Of a DNA stretch of 64,000 bases, positions 22,130 through 33,949 are shown one piece after another. The notes below the pieces were generated by a model. That model ran no database searches, was not told where the DNA came from, and saw only the letters and a list, made by a program, of their open reading frames with translations. The position numbers and the translations under genes are program-made. Within the stretch, counting starts at the first letter, position 1. Every line of letters begins with the position of its first letter. Origin of the DNA: Ascarosepion bandense (Eukaryota; Mollusca; Cephalopoda; Sepiida; Sepiidae); NCBI GenBank assembly GCA_037127315.1, contig JBBBDQ010001294.1, positions 1,213,001-1,277,000 on the forward strand, read 5' to 3'.

Positions 22130-22752
22130 TAAGGTCAGTTGGGCACCATCTGTGAAGAAAAAGAGCACCATGACACAGTTCACTCAGCCAGAAGTTTGGA
22201 ATTGACATCCTTGGTATTCATGCCAGAATCTCCAATTACAGACATTTTAGAGTGTTTCGGTGTCAACCTGAGAACAGTGCAGAGGATTTGGAAAGAGTTG
22301 GATGATATATCCAGTCAACTGCATGATGTTTAGAGTGATCACTAGTGATGATGATGTTATTCCTCCATTCATATTACCACAGACCCTAAGACTCAAAACA
22401 GAAGCCTAAATCAAGTGCCTTGAGAAGGTAGTGTTGCCCTGGCTCAAAACAGTAGCTGCTAAATGACCCTAGGTCTTGCAATAGGACTCTGCACCATGCC
22501 ACACAAGCACAAGAACTCATTTATGGCACTCAGAAAATTTCTGTGACCACATCACCACTTACATCTGCCTACCTAACTTCTCAGACTGTAATCTCCTTGA
22601 TTATTATGTGTTGGGTGCAGTTGAGTTGTAATACCAAAGATGAACTGAAAGCAAGGGCTACAGTAGCTTTCAACAAGGAGACAGTCCAGAAGAGTTGCAG
22701 GAGATTCCAAAATCATTCAGAGGCTCTGATTGAAGCCATTTTTATTGAATAA
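22130..22752 (+). pseudogene. mariner transposase pseudogene with internal deletion
   Basis: N-terminus (MTQFTQPEVWN-like at 22170, FGVNLRTVQRIWKELDD at 22257), then an abrupt jump (near 22305) to the catalytic core: MFRVITSDDDVIPPF-like, a damaged DSAPCH region near 22490, then NTKDELKARA, FNKETVQKSCRRF and ALIEA. About 100 codons of the usual protein, including the first catalytic Asp, are missing. Several frameshifts. The leader before the start (GTAAGGTCAGTTGGGCACC) is shared with the relic at 489-1350. Confidence 0.8.
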
Positions 22753-22995
22753 ATTTCCCCTTTAGTATTTCAAGATATTCTTGTGGAATTTTGATAAATA
22801 TATATATATATATATGCGTGATCGTGTAACACAAATATATAATTAACAAACGTAATTGTCAATTTATGCCACAAGATAGAAAATAATTCTATGTTACTAC
22901 AAAACCAATAATAGGCAAGGTCATCATCTTGAGCCGAAAAGAACAAATAAAAAACACACAATTTGATTGTTAATCAAACTTTATGTATATAAACA

Positions 22996-23210
22996 TCCTT
23001 GTTCCCTGTTTAGGATGAGGTTTCCGGCTTTCTTATTTCCAATCTTTTTACTCTTCTTTTTTTTTTCTTTTTCAATTGGCGTAGATAGACTAAACTATTG
23101 CCCAGTTTACACTCCACCCACATCTATTGAACAGGTGAAGAGGCTCATCCCTTGTTCCCTGTTTAGGATGTGGTTTTTGGCTTTCCCTTTTCCAATCTTT
23201 TTACTCTTAT
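22996..23210. repeat. 60-bp direct repeat, 155 bp apart
   Basis: CCTTGTTCCCTGTTTAGGAT, then CCAATCTTTTTACTCTT, occurs at 22996-23055 and 23151-23210. The second copy runs directly into a LINE 3' end. Confidence 0.8.
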
Positions 23211-23272
23211 GTAGCCCCCTGCGCATCAGTGGCGTTACTGCCTTGCTTGGGGTGATATGATTAAAAAAACAA
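23205..23272 (+). mobile_element. LINE 3' terminus
   Basis: TATGTAGCCCCCTGCGCATC, GTGGCGTTACTGCC, then TTGGGGTGATATGATTAAAA with a poly(A) run. Only the 3' UTR end is identifiable. Confidence 0.75.
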
Positions 23273-23339
23273 AAAAATATCTGTTTAATGAGATGTCAGT
23301 TTTATTTTCATTTTTACTTAATCTAGATGACAATTAATA

Positions 23340-23349
<10 letters not shown>

Positions 23350-23373
<24 letters not shown>

Positions 23374-23640
23374 TTTAATCATTTCACCCCGAGCAAGGCG
23401 GAAACGCCACTGATGTGCAGGGGGTTACATAAATGTAAAAAGATTAATTAGAAAAGAGTGAGGAGTACAAGCTAGTTAGAAAGGAACAATAGAAAGCTGA
23501 GAAAGAAGGTGCGATGACAGATACATAGGAGGAGAGAAAGGGAAGGTTATACAGGGGAGGGGAGAGAGCTAGAGGCCAGTGGTTAGTAGATGAGTATTGA
23601 CTTTGCATTTAAATTTCTGGAGGTTGAGAAATAATGTATG
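23350..23640 (-). mobile_element. LINE 3' UTR, same subfamily as 43.7-44.3 kb
   Basis: Poly(T) then the complement of GGGGTGAAATGATTAAAA. The 3' UTR text matches 44100-44345 closely in reverse. The coding end is present only as far as FKCKVNTHLL, and the element is truncated there. An (AT)n sits before the poly(T). Confidence 0.85.
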
Positions 23641-23904
23641 ACAATGTGGAAAAAGCTTTTTGAGTGTCACGTTTCATAATTTAGGACTTCATATTAGACT
23701 AAATTTGTTATGTCGGTGCAATTCCACACATGAACTAATGAGTGATGATGAGAATTTCTATTTTATTTTTTTAATCTAAATGATTTCATTTAGATTCTTT
23801 TACTTTTTGCTTCCATCACTTTTGTTATTAAATATCCCACAATATTGTTCTTGATATACAAATATATATATATATATATATATATATCACTATATATATA
23901 GATA

Positions 23905-25450
23905 TACACTCCTGATCAAAAATTGAAGACCACTTAAAAATCTTTAAAAAGAAATTTTTTTTTACAGATAGATTTTAAACCCCTCCCACTTAAGGTTACC
24001 AATACTACAATCTAAAAGGTTATGGAAACAAAAAGCTACATTCCAAACATTTTATTTAGAAATTTACATTTTTATAAAATGAGGCGATTTACACATGATC
24101 AAAATTATAAGACCAGAGACAAAAATTCTACGAAATTGTACAAAAAGTGTATGAAAATATTTAACAACTAAATTTAATAATGAAGTCTACCTCCACTGCT
24201 TTTGATGACTTCAAAAATTCTGTTGGGCATGCTAGAAATAAGCATTTCCATTAAGGTGTGGGGGATGTTGCTCCAGCTTCTGAAGATGGCTTCACAAAGT
24301 TCATTTTTTGTTGAATATTGTTTGCCATTTCGATAAACATCTCTTGTCATCCATCCCCAAACATTCTCAATTTGGGTTCAAGTCCGGTGAGCATGCAGGA
24401 TGTCCCAAGAGATGGACCCCATTTTCTTGTAGAAAGGTCAAGGTCCGTCTTGCAGCATGGATTGCAGCATTATCCTGTTGGAATAACCATCCATCCCCAC
24501 ACAAATGATGGCCCTCCGTCATCAAAGATGCTTTTTGTAGCACAAACGACCCTGCATCACCTGGAGCTCCTATCGTCCCTCTGTAAGAAAAGGCACCCCA
24601 TACTATTAGGGACCCTCCACCACTATGACGTATGGAGAAAATTTCAGGTGGCATGTTTTTGTTATACCAATATCGTTGGAAGCCACCAGGACCATCGAGA
24701 TTGAATTTTTTCTCATCAGAAAACAGGACTTTCTTCCACTTCTCAACATTCCCATGTTTGGTATTCAAGACCAAACTTTAAGCGGTCCAATTTGTGACAT
24801 GGAAACAGCCGAGGAATTTGTTTACACTTTTTATTTACCATGCCTTTTTGTCTTAAGTATCGTCTGATAGTTACGGGACTGCAATCAGCATCTGTGACTG
24901 CCTTAATTTGACTAGAAGAAAGTCCCCCGTCTTTCATAACAATCCGTCTTATTCTCCTACTCAATGCAGGAGAAATTTTTTTGGGCCTACCAGAGGATTT
25001 TGCTTTTCCATAATTCTCACTGTTCTTTAGAAAGTTGTAAATCACAGTTTTACTGTGATTTACCTTAGCTGCGATCACCCGCTGTGACAAACCTTGCTTA
25101 TGGAATTCTAGAATTCGAGAACACTCAACTTTGGTAAGTTTGCTTGCTTTAGGCATGGTAACACCTTTACGCAGTGATTGCTAATCTCTAACTGAACTAA
25201 AAACATTGGAATTGCCATAGATCTAACAATTTATACCCCTGGTCTTATAATTTTGATCATGTGTAAATCGCCTCATTTTATGAAAATGTAAATTTCTAAA
25301 TAAAATGTTTGGAATGTAGCTTTTTGTTTCCATAACCTTTTAGATTGTAGTATTGGTAACCTTAAGTGGGAGGAGTTTAAAAATCTATCCATAAAAAAAA
25401 ATTTCTTTTTAAAGATTTTTAAGTGGTCTTAAATTTTTGATCAGGTGCAT
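23905..25450. mobile_element. Tc1-like transposon with long inverted repeats, nearly complete
   Basis: Inverted repeats of about 210 bp (left 23907-24120, right 25240-25448) begin with a CTGATCAAAAATT-type end next to TA. Both arms keep the order TTAAGTGG, CCTTTTAGATTGTAG, AAGCTACATTCCAAACATT, GAGGCGATTTACACATGATC. The element sits in an (AT)n tract on the left. Arm identity is high, consistent with recent activity. The single gene inside is on the minus strand. Confidence 0.95.
24174..25156 (-). pseudogene. Tc1-like DDE transposase, two single-base insertions from intact
   Basis: Start at 25156 (MPKASKLTKVECSRI). Helix-turn-helix region HKQGLSQRVIAAKVNHSK and GRPKKISPALSRRIRR; second helix region TDADCSPVTIRRYLRQKG. 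Catalytic core: [10 protein letters not shown] (first Asp), [24 protein letters not shown] (second Asp), SPDLNPN and then the Glu in IENVWGW in a shifted frame. C-terminus ends at the TAA at 24174-24176. An extra G near 24748 and an extra A near 24364 each shift the frame; I see no other lesion. Length would be about 327 residues, normal for Tc1. Substrate would be its own inverted repeats, in the nucleus. Confidence 0.9.
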
Positions 25451-25453
25451 ATA

Positions 25454-25723
25454 ATTAATGTGAAGAGATTTTACACTCAGCTGAGTAGCATTGTTTCAGT
25501 CATGCTGATTTTGAAGTTTCAGGAAAAACATTATTTTGATCTTGTCACTCTTCATGGTCTTTATTTATTCTGCTGTCAAAGTCAGTATTACTAAAACAAT
25601 AATAATGCTCAGTTAAGTGAAATCCCTGAAGAGTGAAGATATCATAATGCCTTCATGAAGCTTTGAAGTCAGGTTGACTGAAACAGTAGTGCTCAGTTAA
25701 GGGAGAAAGCTCTCCACATTAAT
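25454..25723. mobile_element. MITE-like palindromic element
   Basis: Ends ATTAATGTG and CACATTAAT are inverted, and about 55 bp of each arm match (AGAGA-TTT, CTCAGCTGAGTAGCA or its decayed complement, TGTTTCAGTCA). No coding capacity. A partial relative lies at 48344-48446. Confidence 0.65.
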
Positions 25724-25858
25724 ACTATTAATGTTCTATGTTGATATTGACCACTTTAAAAAAAAAACATGCTCACGAAAAATTTAGGTTCTCACATGCA
25801 GATTGAGCACTATGAAGAAATGGTAGATTTTATGAACACTAGCTACTCACGCAGTTAT

Positions 25859-26090
25859 GCATTGTTCATTCAGTAATGAATTTGAACACTCTCAGCTACA
25901 GGCATGTTATATACACATTGTGTATATAACATGCTAAAATCCTTCCTCCACCAAGTACCCATAGCTTCGCAGTAGAATCACCGACTGATGTCAATTTGGT
26001 CGCGTTTCATTCCTGGCTAAAAGCAATCAGATGTGCAACCAAACTGATGAGCTGTGATACATCAAAACAGGACTGTCTGCGGAATGACCC
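25859..26090 (+). repeat. SINE-C: tRNA-headed repeat with decayed hammerhead
   Basis: 5' extension (GTTCATTCAGTAATGAATT) shared with 32186; a tRNA-like region with A box CATAGCTTCGCAGTAG and B box GCGTTTCATTCC (25950-26022); then TAAAAGCAATC and a hammerhead-like 3' end (CTGATGA at 26044-26050, stem II GCTG/CATC with one mismatch, AAAA in place of GAAA, stem III ACAG/CTGT, GTC at 26075-26077). It runs into (CT)n(AT)n at 26092. Confidence 0.75.
25902..25934. repeat. perfect 16-bp palindrome
   Basis: GCATGTTATATACACA and its exact reverse complement separated by a single T; it can form a near loopless hairpin or cruciform. It lies in the 5' extension of SINE-C; the copy at 32186 does not have it. 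Confidence 0.9.
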
Positions 26091-26091
26091 T

Positions 26092-26097
26092 CCCTCC

Positions 26098-26146
<49 letters not shown>
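26092..26146. repeat. (CT)n(AT)n microsatellite
   Basis: Perfect CT run, then TA run. The next transposon is inserted at a TA at its right end. Confidence 0.95.
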
Positions 26147-26372
26147 CAGTGGGGTGAAACAAATATTCGTACACATGAAAAATTGTATTTTAATGATTGT
26201 AAAACCCTTAACTGAAACAAAATTTGATATATTTTATGTATATAGATACATACTACTAAAAAATAATAATAATCTCAAATAATTCTTATTCTAACAGAAA
26301 TTAATGCATTATTTTCATTTTAAGGGGTGAAAAAAGTATTTGTACAAAAAAACAAAAGCATATTAATTTAAT

Positions 26373-27395
<1,023 letters not shown>

Positions 27396-27422
27396 TATTA
27401 GGACCTTCTTGTAAGACTAGCT

Positions 27423-27650
27423 ATTGCAGAATGCTCTGATAGTGGCTAATAGCGTTAATTATTGCAGAATGCTCTGATAGTGGCTAATAGCGTTAACTAT
27501 TGCAGAATGCTCTGATAGTGGCTAATAGCGTTAACTATTGCAGAATGCTCTGAGAGTGGCTAATAGCGTTAACTATTGCAGAATGCTCTGAGAGTGGCTA
27601 ATAGCGTTAACTATTGCAGAATGCTCTGAGAGTGGCTAATAGCGTTAACT
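27423..27650 (-). repeat. 38-bp tandem repeat, six copies, inside the Tc1 element
   Basis: Copies start at 27423, 27461, 27499, 27537, 27575 and 27613, exactly 38 bp apart (ATTGCAGAATGCTCTGA, then GTGGCTAATAGCGTTA). The first three have GATAG and the last three GAGAG. There are no variable spacers. It lies just upstream of the transposase start, so it could affect promoter spacing. Confidence 0.95.
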
Positions 27651-27914
27651 ATAGTTACTGATAACATTACTTGAAAATTCTAGAAAATACTACCATAAAA
27701 TATTCATTAAAATTGATTTGTACAAATACTTTTTTCACCCCTTAAAATGAAAATAATGCATTAGTTTCTGTTAGAATAAGAATTATTTGAGATTTTTTTT
27801 TTTAGTAGTATGTATCTTTATACATAAAATATATCGAATTTTGTTTCAGTTAAGGGTTTTACAATCATTAAAATACAATTTTTCATGTGTATGAATATTT
27901 GTTTCACCCCACTG

Positions 27915-27985
27915 TATATATATATATATATATATATTATGTGTGTGTGTGTATGTGCATGTGTGTTTGCATATATATATATAAT
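27915..27985. repeat. (AT)n and (GT)n microsatellite
   Basis: TA run, then GT run, then TA run, abutting the Tc1 end. A longer pure (AT)n follows at 28264-28302, and the overlapping YI-rich frames there are artefacts. Confidence 0.9.
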
Positions 27986-28134
27986 GTTTATATTACACGT
28001 TGGAACACACACTTGAAGAGACACAATTTTTTTCTTATACATTAAATATTCATCCATTGCTTTATCACACGTGACTCATACCTGACCAATGTAACTTTAC
28101 CTCAATCAACATCTCTTGGATTTTTTAATTCATT

Positions 28135-28220
28135 CGTCTATAATAAGTCTCTGAAGAAGCTGGTTAAAAGTGAAACATGTGAGATTAAAGACACTTTTTT
28201 TACTTGTTCTTTACTTATTC
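28135..28220 (+). ncRNA. hammerhead-like motif of PLE type, partly decayed
   Basis: CTGAAGA (28152-28158), GTGAAACATGT and a downstream GAGATTAAAGACAC whose AGAC pairs with GTCT (28136-28139) and whose AGA pairs with TCT just before the core, giving a plausible stem I. Stem II is weak here (GCT against AGT). The downstream TTTACTTGTTCTTTACTTATTC also occurs next to the inverted pair at 11003-11170. Likely the end of an old PLE. Confidence 0.5.
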
Positions 28221-28262
28221 TATTCATATATGTCTGTGTGTATATGTGTGCATATATGTATT

Positions 28263-28304
<42 letters not shown>

Positions 28305-28659
28305 AATGTACATACAGACATATATTACATGTAAAAACAACATATTCGTTTCTGAAAATATTGACACACAACCACACACACACAAAAAAAAACTATATAC
28401 ACACATACGCACAAGCTTATAAATACATACACAAAATATAGAAACAAAACCCATGTATGCACACAAAAAACTTATTTACACACTAATACTAAAGTGAGAA
28501 GGGAATATATATAATTATAAAATATAGCAAAGGACAGGATGTGTCAATATATATTATTTATTCATTATTCAAAATATATCGAAATATAGATGGTTTCTGT
28601 ATTTTTATAAATGCGCATTAATCAAAATATTTAAGAAAACAAAGAAAATTTCATTAGAA

Positions 28660-29085
28660 TCAAAGAAAAGAGTGTTGAACTGCTATGTAATATCAATCCT
28701 TCTATATGAGACTGCAGGTAACAGAAATGTGAGTCTACAAAACAATGTTGGAATACCATGGGCAGAACAAATGAGCAAATGAGCAATAAGGAAGTTTTAA
28801 GAAAAATGGGAACAAAAAGGACACTTTCATTAAGAAGTATTTGAAATTTCTGGAACATATAATGAGGAAAGAGGGCTTGAAGAATTTGACACTCACAAGA
28901 CATATTGAAAGCTAAAAGAGCAGGGGGAAATAACTAGTAACCTATTTAAGGAGTTTGTATAAATGAATGGCAGAAGATGAGCAGGGAGGGAGAATAAACA
29001 TGTTAAACATTGCTTACTGCTATAAGAAAAAGGAAGTCAGAGAGGATCATAATCATCCACATCCTGAAGAGACACAGGAGATGAG
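28660..29085 (+). mobile_element. RTE-type LINE C-terminal fragment
   Basis: Decayed copy of the RTE tail also seen at 35890-36335: TTCTATATGAGACTGCAG (LLYGCETW-like), TTGAAATTTCTGGAACATATA (LKFLGHIM-like), GGGCTTGAAGAATTTGAC, CCACATCCTGAAGAG. Multiple frameshifts. Confidence 0.75.
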
Positions 29086-29504
29086 CAGACAATGGTGCAA
29101 AATGTAGAATGGGCAGCAGAGTTCAAATTTTTGTAATGTTTATTACATTCAGTTTCACACTAAAGTTCTTGTGAAAGGCATGAAACCATATCTTCTCGGG
29201 GTAAACTAGATTCTCCAGCTTTTAGTGACAGCCAGTCTAAGAAAAGAAATTCTGTATTCCAGGTTACATATTATGTAAAGAAAAGGAATATGTGTAGAGC
29301 TATAATTGCTTACTTCCTGATGGAATATAGCATTAAAAAAAAAGAGGTAAAAAATTCAAGACATAACGATTGCATAATACTAAGCTTTTAAGTAAAAAAG
29401 GCTGCCTGCTTAGAAAATCAGCATTCTTCTGGCATTTACCAGGTTTTGAACACTGATCTCAAGTGAGAAATATATATTATATAACTATAATTTTTTTTAA
29501 AAAA

Positions 29505-29765
29505 ATTGTTTTAACATTATTTTTGAATTGCTACTCATATTTGAGTAAATATTTGAGTAAATATTGAGTAAATATTTGAGTAAATGCACTGTTTCTTATT
29601 ATTAAACAGTATATTTATTTACATCTACTACCTGGAATAATCGAGAAATTTTGTTTGGAAAATATGTGTCTTTTAAACACTCATCTTTTCCAATTTTTAA
29701 AATATTTATATCTGCTCTGTTTCATGTTCTAATGTAAACAAAGACAATTTATTTACAAAATTTTA
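29505..29765 (-). repeat. SINE-B 3' part with a 12-bp tandem expansion
   Basis: Inverted relative of 7575-7770: ACTCATATTTGAGTA, TTAAACAGTATATT and ATTTATATCTGCTCTGTTTC. Within it TATTTGAGTAAA is repeated about four times (29539-29586). Confidence 0.6.
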
Positions 29766-29890
29766 TAAAATCCATTATAAAATGAATTAAATCAGACATA
29801 TTTTTAATTTCTTTATTTATTTAAATAATTTTAAAACAAAAATTTAAAATATGTCAGATTTAATCTATTTTATAATAGGATTTTTTCATA
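29762..29890. repeat. inverted repeat, about 41-bp arms
   Basis: AAAATCCATTATAAAATGA with ATTAAATCAGACATATTTT on the left; the reverse complement with a few changes on the right (AAAATATGTCAGATTTAAT onward). The loop is AT-rich. No flanking duplication recognised. Confidence 0.7.
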
Positions 29891-30389
29891 CATATCTCTA
29901 AATGTATAACGTTGCAATTTATGAATATGAAAGTCAGTATGAAACTAAATATACAGGGAGAATTCATCAACAGAGATTTGAATCGATTAGCACATGCCAA
30001 CAAAGATTAGTCAGAGCAGATACGATAATTTATATAAGCTGGTGAGTGTATCTGGTTAAGTGATTGCTGAACATTTAATGAATAATCCCATTTGAGCAAT
30101 ATCATTGACCAGGGATCCCTTTACAATAATCAACAAAGCACATTCTGATTTTCATTGAAAAATATTATTGCTGCCCCATATGATCCACTGCCCCCGATAT
30201 TTACCATGAGATCTTAAATAAGAAGAATCACCAATATTAATATTATTAGTTCTGATCTGGATGCTTAGATTCAGTCACATACCCACTGTCATAAGGTTGC
30301 CTATCCATGACTTTTTTATAAGTACTTTCATGGTAATTGTTCAGTTAAGCTTTTTGCTATGGCACCTAGATTTTCTAAATTTAAGCACA

Positions 30390-30566
30390 GTATTAGACTG
30401 GTGTTGAGATTTCACAAATTTATAGTTGAGCTGGCTAGATGTAGTCATAAGTTCTATGCTAACAGTCTCTTTTTCTCACACTTCTCACTTGCTGAACTCC
30501 CTTCCAGCTCCATGTTTTCCAGCTAATTTTAATCTGCAAAAATTTAAATGCAGTATTTATTGAACA
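30390..30566 (+). mobile_element. LINE C-terminal fragment, older copy
   Basis: CAATCTGCAAAAATTTAAATG-like end and CTCACACTTCTCACTTGCTG match the LINE tail. It is directly followed by a second, longer copy in the same orientation. Confidence 0.6.
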
Positions 30567-31003
30567 ATGTCCCACTCTTTTACCATCAAAATAGTTAAAT
30601 GTAACTACCTCTTCTACAATACCAGTTTCTTTTTTTATTTTTCTCGCACTTCCTTTTTGTGAAACTCCCTTCCATATACTTGATTCCCTGACAGCTACAA
30701 TCTCCAAAAGTTTAAATGGAATGTCAATTACCGTCTCTTATCTCCTTGACTCCTATCCTTTCTAATTCTTTCCCTGACATTTCCCCTGTATAATGTTCTT
30801 CTCCCTTTTCACTCTACCCTCACGTAATTCTCTTCACACCAGTGTTCTCATCATTCTCTTACCCATTCTCTGACACCCGCTGTAACCTGTTCCTCTTTCT
30901 AGTCACCCTTCACTTATATAACCTTTCACTCTCCTCTTATGTAGTCCCCTATGCACCAGTGGCCATACTGCCTTTCTTTTGGGTGAAGCAATTAAGAAAA
31001 AAA
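30567..31003 (+). mobile_element. LINE C-terminus and 3' UTR
   Basis: Starts at the SHPF-equivalent segment (CACTCTTTTACCATCAAAAT), continues through CTCGCACTTCC, CTGACAGCTACAATCTCC and the 3' UTR, ending with GTGGCCATACTGCC and a variant of the GGGTGAA terminus. A further bare terminus is at 31075-31125. Confidence 0.75.
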
Positions 31004-31153
31004 TTGCTATCTACTGTCCTCCTGATTACTTTTTTTCTTTCTGCTCATTAATAATGTTTTTAATTCTTCCAAAATCCCTTGCATTTTAGTGGCTTTACTG
31101 TTTGGATTGAGGTGTTTAAAAAAAAAAGAAAGCAATATACATTAAGACTAGGT

Positions 31154-31464
31154 CAGTCAGTCAGTTAAGTGCCATACGTGATACACGCTTGGGCGATCAT
31201 GTCTCGAAAGAGACATGACTGACCAGGCAGAAGATTATCCTGCAGTAGGTTGCCATTGCTTTCTGCGGTAGACTGGTTGCCGACCAAGGCTATAGAACCC
31301 AATCTGTCCTGCTATTTAACCCATAACTGGAAGGAAGAGACGGATTAATACCTTTCCCAAGGGTATTTGCGCGTAAGTGAATACAATGGATTCAACTGGA
31401 ATTCGAACTCGGCTCCCCGGTTTCTCGTTCCGAGCCGATATCCACTGGACCACAACGCACATCC
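31154..31464 (-). repeat. SINE-A, near-consensus young copy with 9-bp target-site duplication
   Basis: Flanked by AGACTAGGT at 31145-31153 and again at 31465-31473. CpG-containing parts are still intact (TCTCGAAAGAGACATGACTG, GGAATTCGAACTCGGC, TTGCGCGTAAGTG), which are TG or CA in most other copies. Best template in the window for the family, with 45763-46069. Confidence 0.95.
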
Positions 31465-32132
31465 TAGACTAGGTAGCTTTCTGTAAACAGAAATTATGGT
31501 TTTTTTGACTTAGTGTAATAAGAGTGTGAACATTCTTTTCCTCCTGCTGATTCTCTGGTTGTTCTTATATACACACGAAAATTCCACCCAAAAAAATGTA
31601 TGCTCAATTATGAAAAGAAAAAAAATGTATAAATATTGTAATATTAAATTTATTCAGATATCACAAGATTAATACAAGTTACCTTTTGACTCTACAATTA
31701 CAAATGATGCTGAAAATAGTGGTCTTTAGATTCCAGACATTTATTAGGGTAGCAATCTACTGCTTGGCCAATGTTGGCTAAAGTGTTCATTAGGATTTTT
31801 GCACATGCATTTTCAATATCTTATCTCAAAGACTGCCAATGTAGTCAGTTTTCTGTAATACACATTATGCAGGGTCCTCCCATAGGTAAAAGTCTGAATT
31901 ACATGGAAAGGTACTGAACCTCTTCATTCTAGCCAGTTTGATAATACTATGAAAGACAAGTCTTCCTTTTCTGAATTGTGTATACATTTTTGGGGTGGCC
32001 CTGTATATATATATATTTTTTATTGTTGTTTAGACATAACATATCAATACATGCTTATCTTCAAGAGGTCCAGAAAAGTGAGAATGAAAGACAAGTCTTT
32101 CTTCCTGAAATGTGTATACATCTTTTGGGTGG

Positions 32133-32185
<53 letters not shown>

Positions 32186-32358
32186 GCATCGCTCATTCAG
32201 TAATGAATTAGAGAACTCTGGCCACTGGTGTATGATGCATCATATGCTAAAAGTCTGTCTCCTTTTACTGAGTATTCTACCAAGCATCCATAGCTCAGAG
32301 GTAGAATCAACGACTGACGCCAGTTCGGTCAGGTTTCAATCCTGGGTTAAAAGCAATC
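32186..32358 (+). repeat. SINE-C, truncated before the ribozyme
   Basis: 5' extension (GCTCATTCAGTAATGAATT), then a good tRNA-like head: A box CATAGCTCAGAGGTAG (32289-32304) and B box GGTTTCAATCC (32331-32341). It ends at TTAAAAGCAATCG and passes straight into (TA)n at 32359. The left side abuts (CT)n(AT)n at 32136-32185, the same tract type that follows the copy at 25859-26090. Confidence 0.8.
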
Positions 32359-32412
<54 letters not shown>

Positions 32413-32512
32413 TAAGAAAGTTATAGAACATGTAGATTTTTAACCCACTGTTCAAGCACTTACTTTTCTAAAGAGGGCTCAATACAAAGTAGAGCTTTAT
32501 ATTGTAATAAGT

Positions 32513-32654
32513 GTTACAATGGTTTATAAAAGCATAGTATCCCTACAATAATATTTATTTTTCATTTTCACTTATCACCAGAAGAGGAGCACTTGTGCTC
32601 TGACACATGAGGATTTTTGTGTAGGGATACTATGCTTTTATAAACCATTGTAAC
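32513..32654. repeat. foldback element with perfect 35-bp arms
   Basis: 32513-32547 and 32620-32654 are exact reverse complements (from GTTACAATGGTTTATAAAAG to ATCCCTACA). The 72-bp spacer has a second hairpin, GAGCAC-TT-GTGCTC. No coding capacity. (AT)n follows at 32665-32692. Confidence 0.95.
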
Positions 32655-32661
32655 AACTGTT

Positions 32662-32695
<34 letters not shown>

Positions 32696-32699
32696 ATTG

Positions 32700-33945
32700 T
32701 TGTTTAGACACAACACATCTATACACACTTGTCTTCAAGAGGCTCTGAAAAGTAAGATCGGAAAATGGTTAGTCCATTTTTCTTTCTATTTACTTATGAA
32801 TTTTTTTATGCTTCATCTGACTTTATTTTATTATCCTTTTTTCCTTTCCACATCTGTTGTTTCTCAATATTTTTTACATTTGTTATTGTATAATGTTTTT
32901 ACATCTTTTTAACATGTTTATAGTAATAATAACTATCATATATAACTCACTTAGAATGAAGCCTACTACCATAATGTATCTTGATTCCACTACACCTTGT
33001 GCTGTGACATCAAGAAAAACAGTCAGTTACTTTACACATAAAAAAAAAATGTTAAAATGCACAAATTGCATGTTCTCTTACACCAGTGCCAGCACACTGC
33101 ATTTTCTTCCTTTAGAAACATGCTTTGGGATGCCAAAATGCCTGAAAGGTGACAGGGAGAGAGAGACGGATAAGAAGGGATCTAGTTTGGCATTTGTTTC
33201 CCCCGGATAGAAGAAAAAGAGAGAAAAACAAAAAAAAGAATTGAACTGTAGTCAATGGATACAAGAAAGAGACAACTTGTCTTAGAATTGGAAGCCATAA
33301 CCAGAAAAGTTGGTTTTATTGTCAGTTTAGCAGGTTTGAGTGAGGGCCAAGGGAAAAATCACAGTTCTGAGAAGAAATGTGAAGAAGCTTGTGAGGTACA
33401 AATGTCAACCTATTGCAACAAACCTTGAACCCAAACATGAACCCCCGAATTTTGGTCTATAAACCCACAACCAACCCCGATAAGTAACTGTCACGGCTTT
33501 CCATCATGTTCATTTTTGGTAGTGACAGGGACTAAGCTGGAGTCATGAACATGGCTCCACTCCCTTGGGGAAATCTGTATAAGGTCAAATCTGAGCATGC
33601 TAAAGATGGCAGAATGTTAGAAGATGGCAGGACTACCAGCACTTGGGCTTGTATGTGTTTCTGTGTATGCAGGAGATAAAAAATACAAACAAAAAAAATG
33701 GAAAAGTAAAAAAACAAAAAAAGAAACAAAAAACAAATGATATGATGTAGAACTTTCTACAGTCTCTCTGTCTCTCTTTCTCCCTCTGAAAATATATTTT
33801 ACTCCTTCCTGTTTTGTCTTCCTTTTTTTTTCTTTACTTTGTATATCTCGCTTCTGACACTTGTTCACTTAATCTTTTCATGGAGAAACAAAAGAGAAAA
33901 GAAAAAGGGTAGTTTGAGTGAGGGGGAGTGAATGAGTGAGAGAAG
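32700..33945. other. mixed-composition DNA, nothing recognised
   Basis: Partly non-repetitive. The stretch 33320-33620 has balanced composition but no sustained frame. A weak acceptor/donor pair (TTCCTTTAG at 33107-33115, GTGACA at 33149) is not enough to call an exon. Confidence 0.3.
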
Positions 33946-33949
33946 TGAA

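Noticed and set aside
27423..27650. Regular 38-bp repeats resembling a CRISPR array
   Set aside because: Units are directly head to tail with no spacers and lie inside a eukaryotic Tc1 transposon.
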